Shown here piece after piece: positions 10,966-22,103 of a DNA stretch of 64,000 nt; positions within the stretch are counted from its first letter, which is position 1, and the number at the start of each line of letters is the position of its first letter. Below the pieces are notes generated by a model. That model did not search any database and was not told the DNA's origin. It saw nothing but the letters and a program-made list of their open reading frames with translations. Source of the stretch: Desmodus rotundus (lineage: Eukaryota; Chordata; Mammalia; Chiroptera; Phyllostomidae); the NCBI RefSeq assembly GCF_022682495.2, contig NC_071388.1, positions 85,437,073-85,501,072 of the forward strand, given 5' to 3'. The translations under genes were made by a program, and so were the position numbers.

Positions 10966-13090
10966 TCCTTGGAAATAAATTTCAGAATCATTTTATTATG
11001 TAGAGTAATGTAGTACATAAACTGAATTTTATATAACACACATAATGTCAGGGATGGCACTTAGTAAGAGAACATATTGATATTCCTTCAGAAAAATGTT
11101 TTAATAATCCACCTAGTGATTATAACACTATTAATAATTTTATGGCAGTTCAATTCAAGTGTTGTCACCAAAATTACAAAAAGATTTTAAAAGAACTTTC
11201 CAATTTAGAGCTTTCTGGGTTTTGGAATTTTAGATACAGATGGGTGACCCACAAATATAGTCATCCTAGAGTAATCGGGAGGAGTAAATGACACTTATGT
11301 AAGACTGTGTAGGGTGGATTATAGATGAGAATTCCAGGGATTCCAAAGAAACCAAGTACAAGCAAAGAAAATATTTACTGAGCATAGACTCCCTCGCCTC
11401 AGATAAGCAGCATCCTGTTGCCATGTGACCTGAGAGTCACACTGTGAAGGCACATGGATCCCAGTTCTTTCTCCCACTCAATGTTCTTTGTTCAGATCCA
11501 AGATCTCCAAGCCCTGCGGAAGCCAGCTTTTCTGCAGCTCGGTGAAGGGAGGCACACATCAACAGTGTTTTCTTTATGCTCTACCTACCCTCTTTTACCT
11601 CATTTCCTCCCCTTGCAGGTGCCCAGTGAAGAAGGAAGAGCTTTGTACATTGTTTCTACAGTTTTCAAAGCATTTGCCTCCACTGACTTCTTTAATCATC
11701 ACACCAGCCAGTGAGGGACAAGTCTTAACCTAATGTTTGCAGTTAGAATCAGGGTCTGGAGTCCATACTTTCTGTACCCCCTCCAGGTGGCTGACATCAT
11801 CCATGAATTTCTCTGCCTCATACAGATCCTTGGTCCAAGAAGACTTGTCGCTTCTTAGTTCAAAGTGCATGTTCACCTTTCCAAATACCCCAGAGTTTCC
11901 TGTTTCTAATCTGAAGAACTCTCCAATCCTGCTCAGTGACTCATTCATACACATCCCACACACATTTCCTCTTCTGTTCTCCTAGAGATCCACCTTTCCC
12001 GAGTTCTATTACTATGGATTTTACAACAGAAAATTGCTTTACAGTTTCAGCAGTAATGGCAGCCATTCAGCTACCACAGTGAGCAAAGATTTGTTCTCTC
12101 ATGGTTCCTACGCCACTTAATAGAAGTCATAGATACAGACAGGCACTATGTCTGCCATTTATATACCCAAAATAACTTCATGGAGATGTAGCTTGATTTG
12201 AATCTAAATTCCAATTTTTAAAGCCTTAGCGACACCTACTGAGATAAGGGTGTGGGAAAGAGAACAATTTCCGTGGAAAGGCGACCACCCACACAAACCT
12301 TTTAGGACTCAGACATCGTATTTCCTAAACATCTTTTTTAAGACTATAGTAAGTCAGGACAATAGTAATCATTTCAAATATTCCAGTAACTAATAACAGG
12401 GTGGTTACAACTGCTATCACTTTTGTTTAAATTCAGAGTTCAACAATTGTGTGTGTACATATATATGTGCATTGTTGTATATTTGCACATATGCACACAC
12501 ATTTGATCCTAAGATGTCCTTGAAAACATTAAAATACAGTCTATCCCTGTATTGTTGGAAGTAGTGCTTTTCCAATGTAGCAGAGTTATCAAAACACTTC
12601 CTATGAGAAAAATATTGTTATTATTATTATTATTGGTAACTTAACCACATGCTTATTATTTCATAAGCCATCATTCTGATCTGCCAGCAGCCTGCACCTG
12701 TGGTACATGTGGTGCATGTAATTCTTTCTCCCCCAATATATAATGTGGTCCTATATGGCTACTGGGCTTCAAAACACCTGATGGTGAATACTTGGAGAAT
12801 TTAAGATTCTGTTACCATGGGGACAAGATGTTGGTCCTTTTCGATGCAATCAACACACTTCCTCTTTCAGAAAAACTATTTCCACTGGGAAATAAATAAG
12901 CTTAAAAATTGAAGCTTTTAGTTTTAAAAGAATGATTATTTTCTCAACGCTCTATATTTACTAGTGACAGCAGAGATGGGAAAGCAAGGAAAAAATATTT
13001 GGGAAGACTGTTTTCAAAAGCACACTTCTGACTTTTTCTTTCTTCACTGACTAGTACTAGGTGGAGAAACAAACTTCAAATACCTCAAGA
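10966..13090. other. Unassigned stretch with small simple repeats
   Basis: No gene was recognised. A weak MIR-like patch in reverse orientation may lie near 11640-11720 ('catttgcctccactgac' then 'tttaatcatcacacc'). A TA/CA-rich imperfect palindrome lies at about 12449-12500 and a (TTA)n run at 12618-12634. Overlapping 77-86 codon ORFs on both strands at 11454-11985 show no domain. Confidence 0.45.
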
Positions 13091-13099
13091 TGTACTTCT

Positions 13100-13600
13100 C
13101 AAATGTTTGTTCTATGTGGTAGATTGCTAGGTAGCCATAAATCACTTCTCTTCCTTTTTGTACATCTGTTTGCACTTGACTTTACAGCTCCTGTCATGAA
13201 CAGTTAGAATATATTTCCTCACTGCTTGAATGCAGGCTAACATCGTGCCTTGTCTGGCCAATAGAATGTGGCAAGACTGAGAACATACCGGTTTGTCCCA
13301 GGTCTTGGGTTCAAGCACTTTGTACCCTTCGACTCTCTTGGGCTACTGCCCACAGTCCATGTGAACAAGCCTGGGCTGTCCTGCTGGAAGATAAAAAACA
13401 CTTGGCTCAGTCATCTCCACTGTCACCCAGTCCACAGCCAACCAACCCTCAGAAGCAGTGCTGCCTAGGTGACAGGAACTTGACTGCAAAGATGTGACTA
13501 AGCCCAGTGAGATCAGAAGACCACTGACCCACAGAATCATGAACAAAATAAACTGCAGTGTCCTGGCCAGTAAATTTTGGAGAGGTTTATGCAAAAAGAC
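13100..13600 (+). mobile_element. MaLR (MLT1-like) LTR, plus strand
   Basis: 'ctggccaatagaatgtggca', then 'caggtcttgggttcaag', 'gcccagtgagatcagaaga' and 'cagaatcatgaacaaaataaac' follow the order of an MLT1-type LTR, with the AATAAA-like signal near its 3' part. It is strongly diverged, and the ends are approximate. Confidence 0.55.
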
Positions 13601-13604
13601 AACT

Positions 13605-14099
13605 ATATCCTATATACTTCTTCATTAGTTCAGTTAGTTTTGAAAGACAGATTTGTAAATATGCAGCTGAATTCTTAAAACCAAAGATTAGGTTTGGGTA
13701 ACATAAATGCCTATTTAAAACACAAAGCAGGTATGCACATGCATAAATAAATTCATTGCCTCACCCAAAGCAAATAGTTTCCTTTCCTATATGAATTCAG
13801 ATTATTCCTATGCCAGATTCTGTAGAGTTAGAAAGACAAAACAACCCAGTTCAAAAATCTCTACCTCTTGATTGCATATTTATTGAGTGAAATAACACAT
13901 ACTCTCCCAGAATAATTGTACTGCTATGAATTCTATAGAGCACACACACACACACACATACACAGTGAAAAAGAAAATTCCATTAATATGTCCATGCAAA
14001 GGAGATGATCATCCTATTTAACTTATCAGTGGTAGGTGAAATTGCCCATAGTAGATAACAAAGAGTTCATTTTAAAATATCTTGGATTTTAAAATATTT
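13605..14099. other. Unassigned stretch with CA repeat
   Basis: A (CA)n run lies at 13941-13964. The rest is AT-rich without recognised features. Confidence 0.45.
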
Positions 14100-14385
14100 A
14101 TTTCTAATGCAGCTTTTCCTAGAAAAAAATGTTTCAATGTTATTCTCTAAAGCTTCCTTTCCCAACTATGTGTTTGCTCCCTTCCCCTCTCTTTTGCCCA
14201 CCCACAGGGGACCCAAGGAGCCAGACAGCCAGAGTCACAATGTTCCTCTTACTGGGAACAGCTGCCATGAAGAGTCACCCAGCACCCATTTGTTGCTGTA
14301 TAAGCAAGAAATAAATCTCTGTGAGCTTTCAGATTTCAGGGTTGCAACCCAGCACAGAAAGCCCTATTGTAATGAAGCATTCGGG
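14100..14385 (+). mobile_element. Possible MaLR LTR 3' part
   Basis: 'gcaagaaataaatctctgtg' followed by 'agatttcagggttgca' resembles the end of MLT1-type LTRs (polyadenylation signal, then the terminal segment). The 125-codon plus ORF at 14107-14484 runs across it and has no recognisable domain, so it is regarded as chance. Confidence 0.4.
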
Positions 14386-15018
14386 TATATGGGTACACGG
14401 ACAGGAATAACCCTGCAGAAGAGGGAGAAGGGCACTGATGCAGGAAAGCCAGGACATTGTGGAGCCATTTCCTTGAGTAGGTGATGCAGAGCACAAGCAG
14501 GGAGCCGCCACATTAAATATATGAGTCATTCATCCATTTTCACAGGTAGGACATCAGAGTATGTGGGCACAGAAGCAAAGCAGTTGGTAGACTTTGTGAG
14601 GGAGGAGCAGGCGGTACTTTCTGGTTGCTTCTTTTTCACCCTGAAACAAGAGGCAAATCATTGAGAATGTAGAGGGGAGTGGAAGTATGAAAACCAAGAA
14701 TATGGCATAAAGCAGTCTTGTCAGAGAAGAGGAGAGAGAATGACAAGAGAAATGTTAAGAGTGAGATGCTGCCACATGTACTGAATGGGTCTTGTTTTCT
14801 ATGAGCCATGCTCATCTGCTGGGCCACAGGCTTCATCTAAGTAGAGAGAGTTAAATCCAGTCAGGGTAGAAGTTTTGCCCAGGAGGCTTATAACATATAA
14901 TAGGTAATGGACTGATCAGGAGCTGTAAAAACAAAAGTGTGTAGAAGGCCATAATTATATTATTGAACCATGAAATCTGATCTGAATAAACATGTGAGAA
15001 GGCAAGGACATTGGAGGG
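14386..15018. other. Unassigned non-coding stretch
   Basis: Purine-rich and without a recognised gene or repeat. Confidence 0.4.
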
Positions 15019-15412
15019 CTGTATTAGTCCACTTGGGCTGCCATGACAAAAAACATAGACTGGGTGGCTAAACCAACAGAAATTTATTTTCTCATAGTTC
15101 TGGAGGCTGAAAGCATAAGATCAAGGCATTTGCAGGGTTGGTCTCTCCTAAGGTTTCTCTCTTGATTTATACCTGGCCTTATTCTCCCTTTGCCTTCATC
15201 TGGTCTTCCCTGTATGAGGGTCCATGTCCTAATTTTCTCTTCTTATAAGAATACCACTGATACTGGATTAGGTCCCACCTTAATGGCCTCATTTTAACTT
15301 AACCATCTCTGTAAATACTGATTTTTAAAAACAGTCACATTGTGCAGTGCTAGCATTTAGGACTTCCACAGAAGAATTGCAGGGGGAGGTGGGGTTACAA
15401 CTGAGCTTATAA
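15019..15412 (-). mobile_element. MaLR (MLT1-like) LTR, minus strand
   Basis: The plus strand reads 'tattagtccacttgggctgc', 'agactgggtggctaaacca', 'cagaaatttattttctcat', 'ctggaggctg', 'cttcccctgt'-like text and 'cctcattttaacttaacc'. This is the reverse of an MLT1-type LTR over almost its whole length. Confidence 0.8.
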
Positions 15413-16029
15413 CAAAGAGTTGAAATGGAAAAATAGAAAATGATAGGCAGTAATTGAGATGCTAGAAATTGAAGTTTTGGAGGCAAAGGCCTGGAGTATG
15501 ATCACCATGTAAAAGGTGAGGGAAAGATAAACATTTTGGCATTAAGAAGTCAAGAACAGGGTGCAGGAAGAATTACCCTTGCAGATACTGGAGTCACTAA
15601 GATTGAGGAAAGAAGCCAAAAGGAGTAAAATACAGTAAATCACAGTTGAGAAAGTGATAAAATCTTCCACTAATTGGGGGGTGGGGGAGGTAAGAGAGCA
15701 GGGAGGAAGCAACAAGAAGGATGACCCTTGGCTGTAGCAAGGAAGGGCATAAGTCCAGTCAGATGGTAAGTGCTTTAAAGAAATGAGATCTATGGGGGGA
15801 GGTGAGGAAAGCAGAAGAGAACCATCTTCTGGAAGAAGAAGGAGGAGCAAAGCATACACTATTCTTCTTACAAGCCCAGGAGAATACGGAGTATAGGAGA
15901 AAAAAGAACCGCCGTTTAAGGGCTGCAATGTCCTTCATAAAAAACAGACATTGTTAAGAACAAGAACTTACAGAGAATTAAAGAGAAAATATTGAAGACA
16001 GGGTACTTTTTAAATGACAGATTGAGACT
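15413..16029. other. Unassigned purine-rich stretch
   Basis: It is rich in A and G on the plus strand. This creates a 128-codon Leu/Ser/Pro-rich minus ORF (15542-15928) that has no domain and reads like complemented purine tracts. Confidence 0.45.
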
Positions 16030-16465
16030 GACTTTACTGGTGATCACCAGTGTCATTCCCTGCCCCTTTCAGCCACAAGGAAGACAGGACTTTTCAACTC
16101 CATTATAATTAGGCAGGGACATATGAATATTTCTGACAAAGGCATGTGAGAAATGCCGCGTGTTACTTCTGCTCTGAGGCACTGGAAAACTCGAGTGCAA
16201 TTCTCCCATTTCATTCCTACTTTTCTGAGGCCACCAAGGAGGCTTTGTTTCCAGATGTCTTTGATAAAATATTGCAGAGCCTTTGTCAGCTGTCAGCTTC
16301 TTTTCTGAGTGACTATGAAGAGCAGACTCCCTGCCAACCGATGCTAAGTACAGACTGTGAGAAATGAGCCTTTGTTTTGCAAGGGCTGCTGATGCTTTGC
16401 AATGGGATATGTATGATTGATTTGTTACCACAGTAAAACCTAGTCTCTCCTAATTTGTACACCTA
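16030..16465 (+). mobile_element. MaLR (MLT1-like) LTR, plus strand
   Basis: Features include 'atgtgagaaatgccgcg', 'cttctgctctgaggcactgg', 'gagtgactatgaagagcaga', 'tgtgagaaatgagcctttg' and the terminal 'tttgttaccacagtaaaacc'. The order matches an MLT1-type LTR. Opposing ORFs of 73 and 120 codons over it are incidental. Confidence 0.6.
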
Positions 16466-17564
16466 CCATGAGTTCCTGGACATACACTGGCAGAGCATGA
16501 GGGAGACAGGGACTCATCAGAGGATACGCACAGCCACACTGAGTAGGTAAGAATAAGGGCCATGGGGATGGAGGATGGGTTTAGAGTCTTGGGCTTCCTG
16601 CAGAGACTGAAAAAAAAATGAGGATGCAGGGCTTAATGATATCTTAGGGAAAGATAAATTATTAGGGTCAACTGTGTGCTCTTTCAATGGGCCTCTCAGG
16701 CACTCTGTAGTGGAGAGAGGGGAAATGTGGTCAAGAGTGAGCTGTGACTGGTCCCACCACTCCCAATAAACTGCGGCTAGCAAAAGGGAGATATTACTGG
16801 GATTATAATTTTTAAGGAGACTTTCATGGTACTATGCTATTTGAAACATACAGTAAAAGACGCAGGTGTAGAAGTGTGTTGGATTAAGCTTCTGTGTGAT
16901 TTGCTATCTATTAGCCACAGGGATTCATAAAAATGAGAAAACATGAAAACACCATTAGAGATTTGTTTCATGTGTTGAGAAGATTGTTTTCCTGGCGGGT
17001 GCTGTCACATGGTAGGACTTTTTCCATCACAAGACTAAAGTTTCCTAAGCAAAAGATAAGCTTCCATTTTACTTATAAATATAAGAAGCAAAGGAAATGG
17101 AAGCAGCAGATCACATGAAACCAATTGTCCAATGCCTGGGCCTCGAGGGTGGGCTAAATTATACACTAGAGGGAAGGCAAGTCCCCAAAATGTAAGCAGA
17201 GTAGAATATCAGGCAACACAGAGAAAGGAAATGCAGAGTGTACAAGAAAAGGAAATGGATGGTGATGAAGCAGACAAGGCTAAACTCACAAAATGAAGCA
17301 GGAGAAGCTGCAGCATGGAACACACAGCAGCAAGGAAGAGGGCAGACAGCCCCCCTCCGTGTATATGCTTAGGAGAGCAATTGCAGAGTACAAAGAAAGA
17401 AAATAAGGAGAGAGGCTGGAGAGTTGAGAAATGATAAAGCCATCAAGAAGCTGTAAGCCCTCCCAACTTCTACCCATTACACACACCACATTCAAAAGAA
17501 AGATTAGGAGATAGCAGATTAAAAGACAAATGTTGATGGGAACAGGGAGGTGATATGACACAGC
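16466..17564. other. Unassigned non-coding stretch
   Basis: AG-rich DNA with no recognised repeat or gene. ORFs are 91 codons or shorter. Confidence 0.45.
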
Positions 17565-17730
17565 AAAAAGACTCAGACATTGGGGACAGGTCAGTTTTCT
17601 CTAAACCCCAGTTTTGCCACTGACTAGTCAGACCATCTGAGTTCCTCAGTCTTCTTGCCTGTAAAATGGCCGTGACAATTAAAGTCATTGCCTAGAGCTG
17701 TAGTAAGAAGTCAGTGAAACAGCAGCAAAA
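17565..17730 (+). repeat. MIR relic
   Basis: 'cagttttgccactgactag', then 'gagttcctcagtcttcttgcctgtaaaatgg' (spread over two blocks), is the MIR core. The tail continues with 'aattaaagtcattgcc'. Confidence 0.65.
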
Positions 17731-18435
17731 AGAGTCAGCAAATTGTGTTCTACATAGAAAACATTGAACTGAAGAATAATCTTCATTCCCAGAAAGCAAG
17801 ACCAAAATGTTGAAGTAGCCTCAATGGCTGGAGAATATTTGCCCGCTCTCAACTAACTGAAACTCAACCTTGTGTATTTTATGTTTCATTTAACTCCATA
17901 GTAAATTTAGTTAAAAGTTCACTTACAGCATAAATAGTCTCTTTTGCTGCAAGTCTAAGTAAACACTAAAATTATATTGACAAATAAATACTGGATACCT
18001 AAATTCCAGTGGACCGGGCCAAAAAAAAATTTTTTTTTAATTATACCAGCCTACTTCCCTACTTACTAGCAAACTTGAGCATGTGCATTTAGGAAGATCT
18101 TCAAAAAAAAAAAAAAAGTGCCATCACTGGTACAGACAAGACTAGACATAAAGAGAGAGGACCTCCTGTTCAGACAGGGCTATCACAACATCTTTTGCCT
18201 TGAACCTTTGCTTTTCCAGGATGAACAAACCCAGGCAATGATCTCTCGGAGGGCAGGGCGGATGTCTACTCCTCTGAGTGCAGCCAACCCATAGGAACCA
18301 CTCTAAGACCTAACCTCTAAATATGTGGTAACTGTTGGTCGACTGAACTTTTTTAATGAATAATAGTTTGTGGATTGTGTATACCCCTCCAAGTTATGCT
18401 AACCCTTTTACAAAGACCAACAAGACCCCTTTCCA
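17731..18435. other. Unassigned non-coding stretch
   Basis: It contains adjacent A-rich and T-rich runs near 18021-18042 and an A14 run near 18105-18117. Nothing else was recognised. Confidence 0.4.
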
Positions 18436-18510
18436 CTTTTTGATTTAAAAACACTTACTGAGAACTTGCTGTATCCCAGGCCATACACTGAGGCCTGGGG
18501 ATACAAAGAT
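18436..18510 (+). repeat. Ancient interspersed-repeat motif, family unresolved
   Basis: 'cttactgagaacttgctgta' followed by 'ggcctggggatacaaagatg' is the same old motif type as at 2686 and 41520. Confidence 0.35.
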
Positions 18511-18519
18511 GAGACGACG

Positions 18520-18892
18520 CTGTATTAGTCTGCAAGGGCTGCCACAACGAAGTACTACAGACTGGTGGCTTCAACAACAAAAACTTATGTTCTTACAGTC
18601 GTGTAGGCTAGACATCCAGGATCAAGTGTCTTCAAGTTGGTTCCTTGTAGGGCCAGGAGGGAAGAATCTTTTCCAGGCCTGTCTCCTTGGCTTTTCTCTT
18701 GTCTTTGCACAATCTTTCCTCTGTGTGTATCTGTGTCCAAATTTCTTCTTCTGTTGTATTAAACCCTACCCTAATGACCTGATTTCAGCCTAATTCCATC
18801 TGTAAAGACTCTATCTCCAAATATGGTCACATTTTAACATTAGGACTTTAACAGAAGAATTCTGGCAGGAATACAATTTAGCCTATAACAAA
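18520..18892 (-). mobile_element. MaLR (MLT1-like) LTR, minus strand
   Basis: The plus strand reads 'tattagtctgcaagggctgc', 'cagactggtggcttcaaca', 'cttttctcttgtctttgc', 'tgtgtccaaatttcttctt', 'atctccaaatatggtcacat' and 'taggacttt'. This is a nearly complete reversed MLT1-type LTR, close in layout to the one at 15019. The 94-codon plus ORF at 18509-18793 is incidental. Confidence 0.82.
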
Positions 18893-19495
18893 CCTATGTC
18901 CTATTTCAGAACACTCATATTTGATTGCTTGATCAGATCCCCCCCACGAAGGCCTAGGAAGGTGAAGATATTGTTGTTATCCAGCACCTGCCTGACAGAG
19001 TCCTACTTCTCAGCTCACCATTTTTATATTTAAAGTGCATTCAGAGTAAGTTTCTTGCTAAGCAAACTCTAAGCTCTGCCAGAGAATTAGCCCTTCCACA
19101 GAGAATTATGGAGGTACTCTATATTTTCAAAATCCTTGTGGAACTAAAAAATCATTGTGGCTACAGTTTGCCAAAAAATATGCATTCAGGTAGGAGATAA
19201 AATAGTAGTGAAGTAACTACATAAGTTCCTTCCTGAAAGAGCAAAATGGTTAGCTGCATACTATCTACACTTGTTTACCTGTATAATTCTCACAATGTGA
19301 GTTTATTCATCGCAGGACTCTGTGCTCTGTTCTTTGCTTCCAGTCTAGACTGGGTCACCACAGCCTGGACTTTGAGAACATAAAGTGCACGTGTGTAAGC
19401 AAAATTTCTGCTTAAATAAGAAGGCTATAGACCAAAGGCATAAGTACCTCAGAGCAAACCACTTTTAGTCTGCTAATCCAATGACTGATATTTGC
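18893..19495. other. Unassigned non-coding stretch
   Basis: No gene or repeat was recognised. The right end borders the L1 inversion. Confidence 0.4.
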
Positions 19496-19499
19496 ACAA

Positions 19500-19975
19500 T
19501 GTTATTAAGAACCATTTATCTATCAGTCTGCATTTCCACCAACAGTGCATCAGGGTTCCCTTTTCTCCACATCCTCGTAACCACTTGTCGTTGATTTATT
19601 GATTGTAGCCATTGATTCTGGCAGTTGTGAAGTGATACCTCATTGTAATTTTAATTTGCATCTCTCTGATGGCTAGTGATGTTGAGCATCTTTTCACATG
19701 TCTATTGGCCATCTGTATGTCCTCTATAAAGAAGTACCTATTCAGGTTCATTTTCCCATTCTTTTAATTGGATTGTTTGTCTTCCTCGTATAGAGTTGTA
19801 TAAGTTCTTCAAATATTTTGGAAATTAAACCCTTACACAGATGTATCATTGGCAAATATGTTCTCCCATAAAGTGGGAGAACACTGTATTCTTTTCATTT
19901 TGTTGATGGTTTATTTTCATGTGAAGAAGATTTATTATTTTGATGTAGTCCCATTTGTTCTTTTCCTTTGTTTCC
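19500..19975 (-). mobile_element. L1 ORF2 C-terminal segment, inverted half of a twin-primed insertion
   Basis: The plus strand reads the reverse complement of the late ORF2 region: 'gcatttccaccaacagtgca', 'gggttcccttttctccacat', 'gatgttgagcatcttttcac', and 'tgggagaacactgtattc'. In a normal L1 this segment lies directly upstream of the one that follows here in plus orientation. The pair therefore forms one insertion whose 5' half is inverted. Confidence 0.85.
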
Positions 19976-20612
19976 CTAACCACTATGGAAAACAATATGG
20001 AGTTTCCTCAAAAAATTAAAATGGAACTGCCTTTTGATCTAGCAATCCCACTTCTGGAAACGTATCTTAAAAATTCTGCAACACCAATTTAAAAGAATAT
20101 ATGTACTCCTATGTTTATGGCAGTGTTATTTACAATAGCCAAGATCTGGAAACAGCCCAAATGCCCATCAGTAGATGAGTAGATAAAAAAGCTGTGGTAC
20201 ATTTACACAGTGCAATACTGTGAGGCTATAAAAAAAGAAGGAACTCTTCTTACCCTTTGTGACAGCATGGGTGGATCTGGAGATATTTATACTAAGTGAA
20301 ACAAGCCAGTTGGTAAGAGGCAAATACCATATGATCTCCCTTATATGTGAGAAATCTAATGAATAAAATAAACTGACAAACAAAATAGAAACAAAGGCAA
20401 GAATACATGGAAAAAATTGACAGCTGTCAGAGGGGAGGGGGAAGGGGAGACTGGATGAAAGAAGGTAAAGGGATGAGCTTAAGAACACGTATGCATAACC
20501 CACAGACACAGACAACAGTGTGGTGATGGCCAGAGGGAAGGGAGGTAACAATGGTGAGGGAGAAAGGGGGATAGGAATATCTGTAATAGTGTAAACAATA
20601 AAAATTCAGTAA
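19976..20612 (+). mobile_element. L1 3' end (ORF2 tail and 3' UTR), forward half of a twin-primed insertion
   Basis: 'ccactatggaaaacaatatg', 'agcaatcccacttctgg', 'tttacaatagccaagatctg' and 'tcagtagatgagtagataa' are the end of L1 ORF2. They are followed by a 3' UTR with G-rich purine tracts and a 'gtgtaaacaataaaa' terminus. The 127-codon minus ORF at 20168-20551 is a shadow. No poly-A run beyond a few A's remains. Confidence 0.88.
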
Positions 20613-21148
20613 AAAGAAAATTTAGCTACCAAAAAACATTCCATTGATATACAGCATTCCATTTCAGCCAGACTCATAAAGTTTACTCACTTGTTGCAGA
20701 TAAGTTGCTCATAAAGTTTTTGGTCAATTTCTATATCTGCATGAGCAAAGTCATAAAAGTAATGGAAGAAAACCTGGAGTCTGGGGAAGGAAGTCAGCCC
20801 ACTCTTACTTTTCACTTGAAGGAATACATGCGTAAAAGAGAAACTTAAATTCTCTTTATTTTACAATTACAAAGAATAACAGAGTCTTTATAATATTTTG
20901 TCCATGAAACCTAAAGTTTGAACTGCTTTCCTAAACACATGGTTAATTTAGCTGGTTGTAGACTATATTCTATGGTCGTCTTGTTATATTCAACATGTCA
21001 CAGTGGAAAACCCAGATTTATCAACTTGCCTTTTCAGTCTCCTGTCTGGGTTAAAAGAATAAAGACATTCCTAGTTGCCCAAAAGACCTAGCTTGGGACC
21101 GTCTTTCTTCTCTCCCCTTTACTTTCCGTTACTACTCAATCTTCAAAT
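20613..21148. other. Unassigned non-coding stretch
   Basis: AT-rich sequence left of the retroviral LTR. No feature was recognised, and the exact LTR start is unclear. Confidence 0.4.
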
Positions 21149-21557
21149 TTTGTGATATTCTTATCATAATCAGTCAACCAGAGCACCGGGGAGTCTCCTG
21201 CAATGGTCAAGATGGCAGCAGAGGGAGGTTCTTACACTGAGTGTGGCCAGGAGATAAAAATATGAATGGCTAGAACCCGAGCACACCAAAGCTAAAAAGA
21301 TGAATGGGCAGCACCCAAGCACACTGAAAGTTAGAAAGGTAACTGTAAAGGGGGGGAAAAAAAAAAAACAACCTCCCTCTCTGTCACTATAAGAACAGGA
21401 AAAGGAGATGGTTTTCCTTCTCCTTTTGAAAGAAGTCCGCCATTCTTCCAGGTTGTGCAGCACCTGAATAAAACCCCTTTCCTTTCGCACAAGCACCCGC
21501 CTCACGTTTGACTTTTTTGGTGGCAGGCAGCCAAACCTCTGTTTTTGTTCAGTTACA
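21149..21557 (+). repeat. 5' LTR of a class I endogenous retrovirus
   Basis: The U3-like part carries a tandem duplication of about 38 bp (21262-21299 and 21300-21338), as in gammaretroviral enhancers. A TATA-like 'tataag' lies near 21389. A polyadenylation signal AATAAA lies at 21467-21472, followed by a U5-like pyrimidine-rich stretch ending near 'cagttaca'. Just downstream, 'tttggtgacctagatggga' (about 21560-21578) sits where a tRNA primer-binding site should be. The left boundary is approximate because no terminal TG or flanking duplication could be fixed. No 3' LTR was found in the window. Confidence 0.65.
21262..21338 (+). repeat. Two-copy enhancer-like tandem repeat in U3
   Basis: Copy 1 (38 bp) starts 'atgaatggctagaaccc' and copy 2 (39 bp) starts 'atgaatgggcagcaccc'. 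They diverge at about one in five positions. The location in U3 upstream of the TATA-like and AATAAA signals suggests a former enhancer; this role is inferred. Confidence 0.6.
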
Positions 21558-21559
21558 GT

Positions 21560-21578
21560 TTTTGGTGACCTAGATGGG
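21560..21578 (+). other. Putative primer-binding site
   Basis: 'tttggtgacctagatggga' immediately follows the LTR end. The TGG start and GGGA end fit the general look of a retroviral tRNA primer-binding site. The tRNA species cannot be named from sequence alone. Confidence 0.4.
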
Positions 21579-21825
21579 ATAATGTGGAACTTGGTAAGTC
21601 CCAGAGGGCCTGGGCTAGCTGCCTGTGGAAGGCCGACCCCAGAAGCAGGACTGCAGGGGCTTCCCAGAAGGTGCCAAGAGCTTTTCTGAGGGAAGTTCCC
21701 TGCACTCCTTCTTGGGGTGTCAGCTGCCTGAAACACTTGGCTGGTGAAAGGAAATGGGTTTCTGGGCAGCAAAGGGACTCCAAAACTGGGCAAGACAAAC
21801 CGGCATGCACACCAGGGGTCTTCTA

Positions 21826-22042
21826 TCCCTGCCACTTGGGCTTTGTGCTTCTTGGGTCCAGCTAGGACTATTTTCAGTACTGGTTGTTAGGCTATCCCCA
21901 CTGCTTAGGCTTTGTGTCACCTGGGCTTTGTACCACGTGGGTCCAGTTAAAACCATTTGCAGCACTGGTTGGTAGGCCACCCCTGCCATTTGGGCTTTAT
22001 GCCTATTGGTTAGGAATGCTTGTGGTATTGGTTGGCAGGAGA
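21826..22042 (+). repeat. Imperfect tandem repeats in the retroviral leader
   Basis: Three units of about 69, 85 and 63 bp share 'gggctttgtg', 'gggtccagct' and a terminal 'actggttggtagg'. They lie between the primer-binding region and gag. Overlapping short ORFs on both strands here are by-products. Confidence 0.55.
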
Positions 22043-22103
22043 CAAGGCGCTAAGACAAGCTTGTGAGCACTTGTTTGGAATAATGGAATTATACATCTAA
22101 GTT

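Noticed and set aside
15542..15928. 128-codon minus ORF
   Set aside because: It lies in a purine-rich tract, so the complement reads Leu/Ser/Pro-rich without stops. There is no domain or splice context.
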